DNA of 64,000 nt from Biscogniauxia marginata. Lineage: Eukaryota; Ascomycota; Sordariomycetes; Xylariales; Xylariaceae. Numbering within the stretch: the stretch's first letter is position 1; every line of letters starts with the position of its first letter. Position numbers and translations under genes: made by a program. This document shows, piece by piece, positions 32,701 to 43,712 of the stretch. Under the pieces are notes generated by a model, which was given only the letters and a program-made list of their open reading frames with translations, had not been told where the DNA came from and did not search any database. The DNA lies in assembly GCA_022695795.1 (NCBI GenBank), contig MU404055.1:310001-374000 (forward strand). Reading direction: 5' to 3'.

Positions 32701-33451
32701 GTGCGACAATAGTAAGTAACAGAGTATACCGCCATTGAATCTCATACAGACAGATAGGCTAACCTTTTATAGTTCTATCTCTTCTTCTCCTCTCTGGAAC
32801 CCATCCCATGTAACATTGACATTCTCTGTTCTCGAAGCACCGTCAAAGTCGGGCCATGGCAAACACGTGGGAGTAGCTTCTTCGTACCTGAACTCTCTCG
32901 CGCCCGGTGACACGCTTCATATCTCCGTGCGACAATCCCACGCGGCTTTCCACCTACCGCAGGACCCCGAGCGCACGCCGATCATTTGCGTTGCCGCCGG
33001 GACAGGCATTGCGCCTTTCCGTGGTTTCATCCAGGAGAGGGCCGAGCTCCTGAGTGCCGGCCGTAAAATAGCGCCAGCAATCCTGTTCTTCGGCTGCCGT
33101 CACCCCGAACGCGACGATCTGTACGCCGCCGAGCTGGCAGAGTGGGAGAAGTTGGGTGCCGTCACCGTGAGGCGGGCCTACAGCAGGGTCACAGACCTGC
33201 CCAACGGACAGAAGAAATACGTCCAGGACCTGCTGGTAGAGCACAAGAACGAGGTCCTCGAGTACTGGGTCAACGATGCGAGAATATACGTCTGCGGCTC
33301 CCGGGCCGTCGGCGAAGGCGTCAAGACAGCGGCGCTGAAGATAATCATGGAGGCCAAGAAGGCAAAAGGCGAAGCCATTACCGAGGAGGAAAGCGAAAAA
33401 TGGTGGGAAGAGCAGCGAAACGCCAGATACGCTACAGACGTATTTGATTAG
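29711..33451 (+). CDS. CYP505-type self-sufficient cytochrome P450:NADPH reductase
   Basis: Seven exons: 29711-29873, 29939-30057, 30122-30157, 30210-30263, about 30455/30456-32456, 32518-32711, 32773-33451; about 1081 residues. The N-terminus has the PEPPGLPFLGN proline region and no membrane anchor. P450 motifs: I-helix AGHETT (about 281), ExxR in ETLR, PERML, and the heme loop FGNGIRGCIGRPFA with Cys about 419. The reductase half has the FMN segment VYGSNSGTCESLAQRLA, FAD-binding R-x-Y-S region (reads YSISSSP) and the NADPH segment CVAAGTGIAPFRGF. Family role: subterminal hydroxylation of fatty acids (P450foxy/BM3 type) or roles in secondary metabolism. Oddity: intron 4 (30264-30454) ends at CTAG with one extra G before the TTC that must start the next exon, so a canonical splice would shift the frame by one. 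Everything else is intact. Confidence 0.9.
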
Positions 33452-34440
33452 ACTAGTTTTGAGATAGACATAACATATGTGGATATACCCTGGGTTGGGA
33501 TACTAGCGCAATGATTTATGTTAGAAGGTCATAGGCAGGGCATCGAATTGATAGACTCTTCTCTTCGAAAATAAGTTATATATATATATATCATATAATC
33601 ACTATCGTGTGTAAAATCCTCTGATATTCATAGATTTGTGATAGGGTCTATCATTATGAAGAGCAAATCATGATCGGCCAAGGAATTGTGAGGCTATCGT
33701 ATAACCTGAGACAATATTGTCAATCTATAAGGTATTTTGGCCCCTCCGTGTGAAGGATATAGATAATTTCTAACTCCCCATTCGTTTTGCTTCTTTCTTG
33801 CATGTGGCTAACTACATATTAAATTATGCTAGAATAATGTTCAGGGGAAATGTCAAGTCGCAGTTGTGCAACACTCTAGAAACTATTAAGAACGACCGAA
33901 TTGGTTACATACTCCTAACTAATATGGTCCTTAAAGCTATATGCAAAGCGTTAGCAGTACAATGATGTCTACACGAGTCGTGCTCAAGGACGAATGAGAT
34001 AGGTAGAGAAGACATAACTGACAATCGCACACAATTCAATTTTCTCACCTATGGCCTAGTGCGCTTCAACATAATGTGAGAGAACTCTCTTATAATTCAA
34101 CAAAGCGGCTGGTTCCTATAGTTCGTCTTTGTTTACTCTAGTACAGCGACCGCATTCAAGAGTAGTCCTATTGTGTTCTTGAGATCGAAGCTAGAGGGCC
34201 GGAAACCATCACAAAGAACGCAGCGTTCATCGATTCCGCAAACAACCCAAAAAGAATATAATAGTGATCAAAGATGATACGGACCCCTGAGAGTAAAGTG
34301 CCTAGGGGCTGGGTGATATCAGACTCGTATGCTCTTCTCCTTCGTCGATTATCACCCTCACGGATCGAATTTATTATTAGTTATACCCCCAGACAGATAG
34401 TATTTACATATACAACTTCGAAGAGAGAAAAAAAGGGAAG
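33452..34440. other. Intergenic region
   Basis: About 1 kb, AT-rich, with a TATATATATA run at about 33577-33588 downstream of the CYP505 stop. No gene or RNA recognised. Confidence 0.5.
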
Positions 34441-35994
34441 ATGAGTTATGACTCGTACGACTCCGACTCCGGCTCGTCGACCGACTATGAGGGGACGAAT
34501 TTTAACTACCCGCGGTCACCCGCTGTCTTCCTACCGCCCAAAGACTATGAAAACGTAACGGAGGGCGACCTCGACCCCATGTACAGCCATAAGGACCCGT
34601 ACAAAGGATACGAGTACAAGCCGTACACGACCACCAAAGTCCTCTTCCTGCTCGTAAACCTCGGGATAGCCTACCTCCTGTACCGGTTCGTGCTGCCTCC
34701 GCTACCAGGGATTAGTGGCGCCGGCGGCTCCGGCCCCGACGACGACGTCGACGTCCCGAGCTTCGGCTCCGCGACCGAGCAGTTCGGCAGGGAGCGGGGC
34801 TTCTCGACGAAGCCGTACCCGCTGAACTTCACGGCGGAGATGGCCCCGTTCTGGAACGCGTACCGCGACATCCTGGCCGACCCGGGCTACGAGTCGTGGT
34901 TCGACGACGTCGACGCGGCCAGCGCCGCCATCGAGCAGATGTGGGAGGCGGTGTCGCCGCCGCCGCCGGGCCACAAAAACACGGCCGCGTACGCGGTCCT
35001 CCAGGAGCTGATCGCGCGCCGCTCGTCCGCCCTCGCGATGGCGCGCGCCGAGTACGACGACTTCCTGGCGGCGCGGGCGCGGGCCGTGCGCTCCATGATC
35101 GGCTCCGGCAGCCTGTGGCGGGTCTACGTCGACGGCAAGTTCGGCGTCGGTGGCAGCGGCAGCAGAAACGGTAACGCCAACACGACGACGACCGGGGTCT
35201 CCGCGGAGCAGTGGCGCGAAGCCGCCGCGCACTTCGAGGCCAACTTCACGCTCCCCGCGTTCGACAATCAGACGCACGCGGCGCTGACGCTGTCGGCGCG
35301 GCGCGTGGTCGACGAGCTGGCGCGCGCGCACCGCGAGCTCTGGAAGCCGAGCCAGGTCGGCGGGCTCGAGGTCATCGCGCGCGCCATCGTGCACATCGCG
35401 GCGTCGGGCGAACGCGGCCTGGTGCCGCGGCTGCGGGCCGCGTCGCCCAAGGGGTACCTGTGGGGGGCGCGGCACGCGGCGGCCATGCCCGCGCTGGTGC
35501 GGCGCATGCAGCGGGTGCGGCGGCAGCACGACGACCTCCGCGGCGGGCTCGAGTGGTTCTTCCGGCGCTTCACGCGCGAGCTCGTCTTCGCCAGGGGCCG
35601 CCGCGAGGACCTGCTCGTCTGGGTTCAGAGCACCGCCGAGCTCGTCCAAAAGTGGGCCGAGGTGCTGATGGACACCCAGGAGGGCGTGCTCAGGGCGCTG
35701 CGGAGGGCGGAGCTCGCCGGCCAGGACGCCACGAAGATCGATTATAACAAGTCATGGGAAAGTTGGAAGTCTAGGAACTGCGGCGGGACTTCGTGCTACG
35801 ACGCGCAAACTGTGGGCAACGCTTTCAAGCGGGTCATCGGTGCGGGAAATCCGTTGGCTTACGTAGCCCAAGATGAATCGAAATGGATCAAGGACTTCGA
35901 GGACAAGGAGAATGTGAAGGTCTGGCCCGGCGTGTATGAGAAAGCGTGTTGTGAGGACGGGAGGCTTGCCCAGCTCCTGAAACACGGATCCTAA
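34441..35994 (+). CDS. Unrecognised single-pass membrane protein
   Basis: Intronless, 517 residues, ATG start. The N-terminus is Ser/Tyr/Asp-rich (DSYDSDSGSSTDYEG) and contains PYKGYEYKPY. One clear membrane segment follows (about 65-87, VLFLLVNLGIAYLLYRFV). Residues about 120-420 are predicted mostly helical and very rich in Ala, Arg and Glu, in unusually GC-rich DNA, with potential N-glycosylation sites (NFT, NQT) in the middle. The C-terminus is less biased and contains a Cys pair (KACCEDGR). The GC bias also opens long frames on the other strand and in another frame (for example 34702-35649), which I treat as shadows. I do not recognise the family. The topology would place the long helical part in the lumen or outside if the glycosylation sites are used. 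Confidence 0.75.
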   Translation: MSYDSYDSDSGSSTDYEGTNFNYPRSPAVFLPPKDYENVTEGDLDPMYSHKDPYKGYEYKPYTTTKVLFLLVNLGIAYLLYRFVLPPLPGISGAGGSGPDDDVDVPSFGSATEQFGRERGFSTKPYPLNFTAEMAPFWNAYRDILADPGYESWFDDVDAASAAIEQMWEAVSPPPPGHKNTAAYAVLQELIARRSSALAMARAEYDDFLAARARAVRSMIGSGSLWRVYVDGKFGVGGSGSRNGNANTTTTGVSAEQWREAAAHFEANFTLPAFDNQTHAALTLSARRVVDELARAHRELWKPSQVGGLEVIARAIVHIAASGERGLVPRLRAASPKGYLWGARHAAAMPALVRRMQRVRRQHDDLRGGLEWFFRRFTRELVFARGRREDLLVWVQSTAELVQKWAEVLMDTQEGVLRALRRAELAGQDATKIDYNKSWESWKSRNCGGTSCYDAQTVGNAFKRVIGAGNPLAYVAQDESKWIKDFEDKENVKVWPGVYEKACCEDGRLAQLLKHGS

Positions 35995-36325
35995 GCAGCG
36001 TGTGGCATTCCACATGATAAGGGGAGACAGCTATAGATAATTCGGTGGACGCATATATTAAAGAGTCTGAAAGGACGGGGGTGATAGTTAGGTCTTTCCT
36101 TACAATATATCAATTAATTCATATCGCATGCCGTGCTTGCCGACTGGCCTTACTATCAAGCACGATCCTTGCTGTTCGGCACATACAAAAGTAGTGTCCG
36201 ACAATTCCTTCCGATGTCTCCCCTACTAAGTTCCAACCCGGTAAACCATCTCAGTCCTAAGTATTTCCCCCGAATTGCCGTTGTCTTCCCGAGGGCTTGC
36301 CTCCAATCTCCGCGCTTTCTTTGGC
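35995..36325. other. Short intergenic region between convergent genes
   Basis: About 330 nt between two convergent genes; 3' flanks only, nothing recognised. Confidence 0.5.
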
Positions 36326-37018
36326 TCACTCCCTGGCCTCTTTAGAAGATCCGCTAGCTTGGTCATCTTCATCCCAGATTTCCAGCTGGAAAGATCCATT
36401 GCGAAGTCCCATTATATCTGGGAAGGACTGAATTGGTTTGCCCCCTCCTGATGTTGACGTCCGAGCGATGGCAACCAAGCCAGAAGCACGAGGCGCCAAC
36501 GCCTCTTCAACATCCCGGCATGTTGCACAGTTGGGAGCAACCGCCATATAACACACCGGCCACGGTGAGGAGTGGCGGGCACGGGTCTCCTTGGTATAAT
36601 CGACTATGGGGAAACTGATGTGTGGTGTTGACCGAGGATACACATAAACTTCTTGTGTTGCCATTAACTGGGGCGCGACAGGTGTCTCCGATGATCTGCG
36701 CTGCGTCTTCGCAACCCCCTTCTTAGAGGCCTGCTTCTTTGGCCTTTGCCGTGGAGGAGGTTCCTCAGTGGCACCTCCTGCGTCGAAGGCTGGCGATCTC
36801 ATATCTGGAGTATCAGTGGTGTTCCAGTTCCAGTTCCGGCCCTCAGCATTAGGGTTGGGAAAGTTCGGATAAGTACACGATGGCTGTCGACTGGGCAGTG
36901 GCGCGTTCCAGTTCTGCGGTACGGCCGGAGAGAACATACGAGGTTGATGATCCGGCGCAGCGGCGCTACCCCAAGCGAAAGGCTCCTGGCAATTCCAAGT
37001 ATTGGGAGGATTTGCCAT
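36326..37018 (-). CDS. Unrecognised small Pro/Asn-rich protein
   Basis: Open frame of 230 residues if started at the ATG 37018, which has a good context (ATCATGGCA). An in-frame ATG at 37174 would add a basic, low-complexity N-terminus and is less likely. Composition: Trp/Asn/Pro-rich N-terminal part (NWNWNTTD), a basic cluster (PRQRPKKQASKKG, a possible nuclear signal), a Cys-pair NCATCRDVEEA and an acidic Ser-rich end. No family recognised. The frame could be a real gene of a fungal-specific type or a chance frame; its length and the absence of competing frames favour the first. Confidence 0.45.
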   Translation of the reverse strand: MANPPNTWNCQEPFAWGSAAAPDHQPRMFSPAVPQNWNAPLPSRQPSCTYPNFPNPNAEGRNWNWNTTDTPDMRSPAFDAGGATEEPPPRQRPKKQASKKGVAKTQRRSSETPVAPQLMATQEVYVYPRSTPHISFPIVDYTKETRARHSSPWPVCYMAVAPNCATCRDVEEALAPRASGLVAIARTSTSGGGKPIQSFPDIMGLRNGSFQLEIWDEDDQASGSSKEARE

Positions 37019-38346
37019 GATGACTGTTTGGTTGATTCCTGACTGTTGATTGATCTCTTTGCACTCTTTCTGGTCCTTATTTCGAGACCTCGAGCTTAGC
37101 CTGGATCTGGATTCAGACTTTGCTTTCTTCTTGAGATAGTAGCAACGTTTTGATCGGACGCAGAATAAATACATATTTCAATCCGCCTGGGCTAGGAACA
37201 ATAGCCAGCTGCCCCGCCGATTGTTTCTATTGTTGTGAATTCACTATACAAGAGAGGGACAAAGAACAATTGGGCCTTGGGCACGTACCTGGAATCATAT
37301 CAATTTAGCTGTGCAAATGGTCCTGGCAATATTTCCATTTCTTCCATTTTTCCCTTACCTTTAGTATTTTCGTCGATTGACCAGGAAATCAAGCCTCGCC
37401 TTCGATACAACCCAGAGACTCATGCTTGACAGCCAAGACTCTCACCCAGCTTTATGGGAACTTAGTTGACGAGAGTAGCAATACAGAGATGCAAGGGGAA
37501 GAGACATTGATTGCCCTGCTAGACAACGATGGATATCTCAAGAGCAAGCAATGCAGTATATGAACACTATCAAGTGGTTTTTTCTTTCTTTCTGGCAGAG
37601 CAAACAAGCTCATGGACAATATTGTACCAAAGAGCGTTGCCAAGTGAGAGTAGAGAAATGCGAAAGCAATCACTTCTTGAGACGTGTGCAATGCATTATA
37701 TGCAAGACATTTCTCCTACCTACAGGAATCAGCCAAAGGCTAGGAAGTATGTCTTGATTGCTTATATGTCACTCCTTAGGGAAAGGCAAAAGAGAGATAT
37801 CATTTTCGAAGTTTGAATTCTCGGCCAAGGCAGGCTAGTGTATAAGTGAAAGTCGTCATTGAACGATCCTAGATTGCTAGTATGATTGGAAGTTGAGATC
37901 ACATGGGAGAGTTGCAAGAGAAATGGAGAAAGCCAAAGCCGGTCTGGACGGAAGCAAAGCAATGGAACGTGTCCAGAACTGAATAATCTACTGGGGCCTA
38001 AGCCTTGTCCAGTTTAGCGCCCAACAGGACCCGGAGAAACCTTGGTCCTTTGGGGGTCCCAGCTGCTCGTCAGCGCTGTAAGTGCAGAATTGGGCCAATG
38101 AGAATCAAAGGAAGCACGAGACACCTCAACTATTATTTTCCTATCTCATTTTCTAGTTTTCTCCATCGGCTTCTTTTATTAACCACGTCAACTAGAATCG
38201 CTTTATAAGAGGCCCTCTTCCGCGTCCTCCGACTGCAGATAAAGGCCTCTGTCTGGTCTTTTTACACCCGCGACCCTACTTGACTTTGTCATTATTTATC
38301 ATACCTTTCCACGTTCCTTGCCGAAGAACAGGTCGCCGTCGCAAAA
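37019..38346. other. Intergenic region upstream of PHO88
   Basis: About 1.3 kb. Open frames such as 37529-37816 have no protein-like features. Just upstream of PHO88 (38130-38345) the sequence is CT-rich, as expected of a strongly expressed fungal gene. Nothing else recognised. Confidence 0.5.
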
Positions 38347-39075
38347 ATGGCCGGACTCAGCCCTCAGGTGTACGTCGTATACTACTAGCTACTCATTCGC
38401 GCGCGGCTATATCGCATTCAACCAGCTAATAATGTAATGCGCATAACAGTACGAATCTCATCATCATCCTGGGCATGACCCAGGTGTCAAAGCGAATTTC
38501 CTTTGACGACCCGAACGTTCTCAACGGCGTCCGGTTGATGTACATCATCAGCAACCTGATCATTGCCAGCATCTACATCTATGTCCAGGTGCAAATCAAC
38601 AAGAAGAAGGGTAAGTCATGGCCTCGCCCAGAGTGAGCGCAACGGAGGTACTAAGGGCTAACTAATGATTTTCTATGCAGATATGACGACGCTCAAGTAC
38701 GTCGAGCCGGCGCCCATGGGATCCTCGGAAGATGGCAAGCTCGTGACGACGACGGTGCACGCATACGATACGCAGCAGATCAAGAACTCGTTCCGGTCGC
38801 AGCTGATGGGCATCGGCATGATGGGCGTTATGCACCTGTACATGAAGTACACCAACCCTCTGCTGATCCAGTCCATCATCCCTCTCAAGAGCGCCTTCGA
38901 GAGCAACCTGGTCAAGATCCACCTATTCGGCAAGCCGGCGAGCGGCGACCTCAAACGTCCATTCAAGCAGGCTGCCGGTCTCATGAGCGGCCTCCAGGGC
39001 GGCCCGGCGCAGAGCGACAAGAAGGCTGTCGAGGCTGCCGAGCGTGCCGGCAGGGGTGGGGTCAAGGACGAATAG
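38347..39075 (+). CDS. PHO88: PHO88/SND3-like ER membrane targeting protein
   Basis: Three exons, 38347-38369, 38450-38610 and 38681-39075; 192 residues. The first exon is only 23 nt (MAGLSPQ plus two bases), fixed by the conserved sequence that follows (TNLIIILGMTQVSKRI, typical PHO88 N-terminus). Two hydrophobic segments at about 8-22 and 40-58 (LMYIISNLIIASIYIYVQ) precede the conserved part with GIGMMGVMHLYMKYTNPL and IIPLKSAFES. The C-terminus is Ala/Gly/Lys-rich. In yeast Pho88/Snd3 is an ER membrane component of the SRP-independent targeting route and was first known from phosphate-transport mutants. Housekeeping gene; nothing unusual. Confidence 0.93.
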
Positions 39076-39566
39076 ATGTACATATGAGAACATTACGGGG
39101 CTGTATGATCACGTAGCAACATGGGGATGGTACGGGTAGGATGCTAGGACTAGGACGTCCTCGGATGCATCCTAAACTCGCGTATAATAATGGCATGTAA
39201 CGCGGTTACCAATATAGAATTTATTGTTCAACATTAGCAGTCCTGCGTAGTGTTTCATCCGAATCTGCATACACAAATGACCGACACCGGACCTTATCGA
39301 CTTCAATGTCGTAGATTCCAGCGGATATAGGCGGTAATAGTGCCTACCTAACGCGGTGATAGGCGCTGTGGCGTAAAGCAAGAAACGGTGGAAGCCTTGT
39401 TTGAAACCCCGACGTCACCGAATGACTTTCTTATCTTCCCATCTTTACCTCTAAACTTACACTCTTTGTTCAACCACAAATACCAAACTTCAACACTTCC
39501 CTATTTCGGATTCGTTGGCACGCTATAGAAAACACATAGACACAGTTGGCTTCAAGAGCAACTCTT
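39076..39566. other. Intergenic region
   Basis: About 490 nt between PHO88 and RAD14. The stretch just upstream of RAD14 (39400-39500) is CT-rich. No further element recognised. Confidence 0.5.
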
Positions 39567-40990
39567 ATGGAGCGTGCTTCGACTCCGCCTCGGGCTGCAG
39601 GCCGCTTTAAGCCCACCGCGGCCTCCCCTCCGACCCCGGAAGCCACACGGCGCATCGTGAGTCAACCCGAAAGTCGGCGTGTATTTGCGTTTGCGACATC
39701 CGCGTGCTAACAAAATTATTTCAGGAAGAGAACAGGCTGCGGGCAAAGGCACTGCGCGACCAGCACGAGTCAGCCGCCCGCGAAGCCGGTGCACCCTCGC
39801 CCTCCCGCACTCCCTCTGGCTTCGTCGCCACCGATCAAGTCCGCTTGCCCAACACGCGCAAACGCGCCTACGAAGCCATATCTAGCGCCGCCAGGGTCCG
39901 CGAGACGCCATCCACGAGCCGCGATGGCCGCGCTAACGGCGCGTCGTCCGCTAAGGACGGCGGCACCTCGCAGGCTATGGCTGCGGGCGCGGGCGCGGGT
40001 GCGACGACAGATAAGGACGGATCCATCCGGCCCGCTAGGAAGTTCACCAAGTTCGTCGACTACGACTTTGGCAAGATGACCGACACGAAGGGTGGCTTTC
40101 TGAGCGCCGAGGACGACCCCTGGAATAAGGCCATGTCTGGTTCCGTCGCATCCGGGAGCACTAGTAACCCGGGGCCATCCGAGGGGGGCGCCGAGGAGAG
40201 GCCGAAAGGCATGACGGTACAGGAGTGGGAGAGACTGCAGCTCTTGAAGAAGCTCAGGCGGCAGAAGGCGGGCCCCTTCGAGCCCGGCCTAAGCGCCCTT
40301 GCGGACGAGAAGGAGAGGAAGAAATGCAAGGAGTGCGGCAACCTGGAGATAGACTTCGTCTGGGAAGAAGTATTCGGCTGTCGCGTCTGCGCAGGCTGCA
40401 AGGAGAAGCATCCCGAGAAGTATAGTCTCCTAACTAAGACGGAATGCAAAGAAGATTATCTCCTCACCGACCGTGAGTCTGCCGCTATGCATAAAACAAG
40501 CCTACCTAACTTACTACACCTGGAGATTCAGCAGAAGCTAACGTGATGTCGTGTCCCCCCTACAGCCGAGCTGAGGGACGAGGAGCTGCTGCCCCATCTC
40601 TCCCGCCCGAACCCGCACAAGTCGCACTGGCACGACATGATGCTCTTCCTGCGGTACCAGGTCGAGGAGTACGCGTTCCAGAAGAAGTGGGGGTCGTCGG
40701 ACGCGCTCGACGCCGAGTACGAGCGCCGCGAGGCCGACAAGAAGAGGCGGAAGGAGGCCAAGTTCAAGGAGAAGCTGCTCGACCTCAAGAAGCGCACGAG
40801 GACAGACGCCTACCGGAGACAGCAGGGCAAGTTTGGCGCCGGCGCCGGCGGGAAGGCCAAGTTTGGCGACGCGGTGGCCGACGGCGGCAAGCACGTCCAC
40901 GAGTGGGGGAGGGTGATCGAGAACGAGGACGGCGCGACGGTCAAGACGTGCACGGTCTGCGGTATGGAGGTGGAGGAGATGGAGTTTTGA
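39567..40990 (+). CDS. RAD14: RAD14/XPA nucleotide-excision-repair protein
   Basis: Three exons, 39567-39656, 39725-40472 and 40566-40990; 420 residues. The N-terminus is disordered, Ala/Ser-rich (Ser-Pro, Gly/Ala runs). The XPA core is clear: KFVDYDFGKMTDTKGGFL, then a four-Cys zinc finger (CKECGNLEIDF and CRVCAGC), KTECKEDYLLTD at the exon junction, then PHKSHWHDMMLFLRYQVEEY and a long basic helix (YERREADKKRRKEAKFKEKL). The C-terminus has another Cys pair (CTVCGM) and a His-rich segment. All four core zinc ligands are present. Role: damage verification and scaffold for the excision complex in the nucleus. Confidence 0.93.
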
Positions 40991-41913
40991 GTTGTTAGGA
41001 AAATGATACCCCCTTGTGCCTATATTAAATATAAATCTTTTTCGCTGGTGTACCGATTTCCGCAAAGCGACCCGCTCTCGTGGAGGATCGGTGTACGCAT
41101 GTGTTCATTGAGGATCTTTTTGTATCATTGCGCTATCGAGGGTGAAATCATTTATTAATAAGTCCTACAGTCTGTAGAGGCAAGGGGACGGGTATCGAGT
41201 ACTGAATAGGACGCAACGCATTTGCATCGCTGTGTCGAACCGGTTTATTTCTTTCCACTCCCAGTCTTAGGACGCCATTAGATCTACCACATTGGCGAGT
41301 CAAGTCTTTATAGAGAGTAATGAAGACGGGCGTCAAAAAGGGGGTCGGGGAATTGGGATTGAAGGGCTAGGCTAGGTCGTTCCGCACTTTCTGGAGAGTT
41401 GACCTTACTCGACCAGCACCATATATATACCTATATTATGAGCACTTACAGGTCACCAAATGATTTATTTACTCGATACAATAGATTCTGCTCGATCTTC
41501 AGTGTAAAAGCATATAGGAGATGGACGGGTCACGAATCCAGGGGACATCGTCGGGTTTTCAAATTTTTAAAAATAATTCAGATCAGATGTATTATTTGTT
41601 CAAGCGTTCGATGCAGGCCTAAGGACAGTGACAAGAAGAGGGTAATATCCCGTAATAGAAAGTTCTATGTATCCAACCAACGACTGACAGAGATAACTCA
41701 AAACTATGAGGGATGCGCTCGGAAATGCCGTAAACGCCTCCTTCTCCATGATAATACACCAAAAGAAATTAAGTAAACCACCATAATGGGTATCTATCTT
41801 GGGTATCAATGATCGTATAGAATGCAACCGGTAGGGGAATAAAATAAAATAAAAAGAAACGTGACTGATATTCGATCTCTAAAAAATCGTCTTCTAGCCT
41901 TTTCACCCAGTGC
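40991..41913. other. Intergenic region between convergent genes
   Basis: About 920 nt, AT-rich, between the ends of RAD14 and the histidine-phosphatase-like gene. The frame at 41399-41776 is not protein-like. Nothing recognised. Confidence 0.5.
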
Positions 41914-43712
41914 TTAAATGCTTTCCAGCGGCTTGATAGGTGCACGTCCCATTATACTTTCGGCGTCCTCATCCCTATTCTGCTGGACCGCAGCGCCGAA
42001 GAAAGCAGGATCGTTCTTCGAAGGCAGACCGGTAGTAGACGGGCCGGGGCCGCCGAGCTCCCAGCTCCCGACCCTCTCGTGTCTGGCGCCGCTCTTGACG
42101 ATCGACACGTCATGATCGGACGCCAGTTTCTCGGCGCCCTTGAACCCCCCGAGGCTGCCGCTGCTTCTGCTGCTGCCGTCGTTGCGTCGGATCCGCAAGC
42201 CCCCGAAGACAAAGGCCGCCGCGGCAGCCACCCCGAAGACCGCGAGGGCGATCACGGCTCCGATGACGCCGGCGACGGCCGGGGACAGGGACGAGCTGCC
42301 GCCCCCGCTGCCGAACAGCGTGGTCGAGCCGTCGCTCCCGGGGGTGTCGTCGAGCGCGATGCAGAACAGGGTCACCGCGTCGCAGGTCTGGCACCACCCC
42401 GTGATGTCCTTGATGGCGAACGCGTTCACGAGCTGCCGGAAATCGGCCCACTGCATGCGCGCCTCGGAGAGCCCGAACAGCGGGTACTCCTCGAGCGGCG
42501 CGCTCAGGTCCGTGCCGTTGCGGTACAGGAAGCGGACCCAGAGCTCGTCGTAGCCGGGGTAGTCAGAAGTGTCGTTGCCGCCGGCGGCGGTGCTGAACAG
42601 CTCGAAGACCATGGCCGCGCCGGGCTGGGGAACCTGCTTGAAGAGCACCGTGTTGTTGTTCGAGTCGGAGAGCCCCGACAGGGAGAAGAAGGCCAGGAAC
42701 GGCTCGAACGAGCCGAACGCGAGGCTCAGCTTGTTCGAGCTGCCGCCCGAGGCGATCTGGTTCGATAGCTGGGCGACGACCTTCCCGGCTAGCATACGGC
42801 CCGCGATGGCGCGGATCCTGTCGCCGCTCTGGAGCCCGGATGCAGACAGGTCGCCGTTCAGGGCGAATTGCTGGGCATCTGCCAGATTGCGCAGTCTCGC
42901 GAGCCGGGCATCGTTTAGGCTGTCGCGCACCGACTGGTTGTGGTTATACTCGTAGAGCGCATACTCGTATAAATCATAGGCACGGTCGAAATTTACTGTA
43001 GACGCGGAGAGCGTGTCTGGGAACACTTCGGACCATGTTTCCTGATAGAAGTCGAGACTCGAGTTGTACATCTGGACCGAATATGCTTCGTCTCTAAAGT
43101 CGTTACCCGATGACCAATATTCCGAACAGGCGCTGTGTCCATCTAGCCTAGTAGTCTATATTAATATGGGCTCACGCTCATCTGAGCCCTCGTAACATAC
43201 CAGATAGAATTCGGATCCAACCCCGATAGGGTCTGAATGTTGGGGTATTGGTAGCCGTCAAGAGGGTATTCGACCGTAGTTCCATTGGCCAATGTCGAAG
43301 CATCGCTACTGGCATTACTAGAGGCAGAAGTCCCGGAAACAGGTGGATATAGGCCTTGCATGAAAGCCAAAGTACTTGCAGTAACGACATCATCCGTACT
43401 ACTATATATCGAGAGTTGACTATTGTCTAGAGTATCCTGCTCGAGACCAACTATAGGGGAGTTCGTAGTTATCCGATGTTCTTCATCCGATAGAGTATTA
43501 GATAGGTAACGAGCTCGGAAAAGGGATCCTTGTGAATAAAGCTGCTGTGCTCCCGAGGGGGTCAAAATGACTGATGTCTCGCCCAGGGGAGGAGTGCGCT
43601 CGCCATGTAGAACATACGCAAACGACGCCCAGACGGTCTCTGTACCGGACTGACCCAAGCTACCACTGACAAAGGTGAGAGCCAGCAAAGCATTGAGCGA
43701 ATAGGAGGCCAT
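41914..43712 (-). CDS. Membrane-anchored histidine-phosphatase-fold protein with altered active site
   Basis: Two exons, 43712-43201 and 43147-41914, joined by a 53-nt intron with a strong GTATGT donor; 581 residues. Signal peptide (MASYSLNALLALTFVSGSLG), ectodomain of about 430 residues with several N-glycosylation sites, then a Ser/Gly linker, a membrane segment (GVIGAVIALAVFGVAAAAAF) and an acidic/basic cytoplasmic tail. The ectodomain follows the fungal clade-2 histidine acid phosphatase pattern. However, the catalytic RHGxRxP reads L35-H36-G-E-R39-T-P41: the phosphate-binding first Arg is Leu. I also see no HD dipeptide at the acid-catalyst position; that region reads FGSFEPFLAFF. The rest of the fold, including cysteines (CQTCD, FCIALDD), is intact. 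It may be a non-catalytic surface sensor or binding protein. The change could come from one base (CGA to CTA). Confidence 0.85.

Noticed and set aside
34702..35747. Long frames on the minus strand and in another plus frame
   Set aside because: They overlap the GC-rich part of the membrane-protein gene; composition is Arg/Ala/Pro/Gly-biased with no motifs, typical of shadow frames in GC-rich coding DNA.
36326..37174. Upstream ATG (37174) for the small Pro/Asn-rich protein
   Set aside because: It adds a low-complexity basic stretch with weak context; the internal ATG at 37018 has a much better context.
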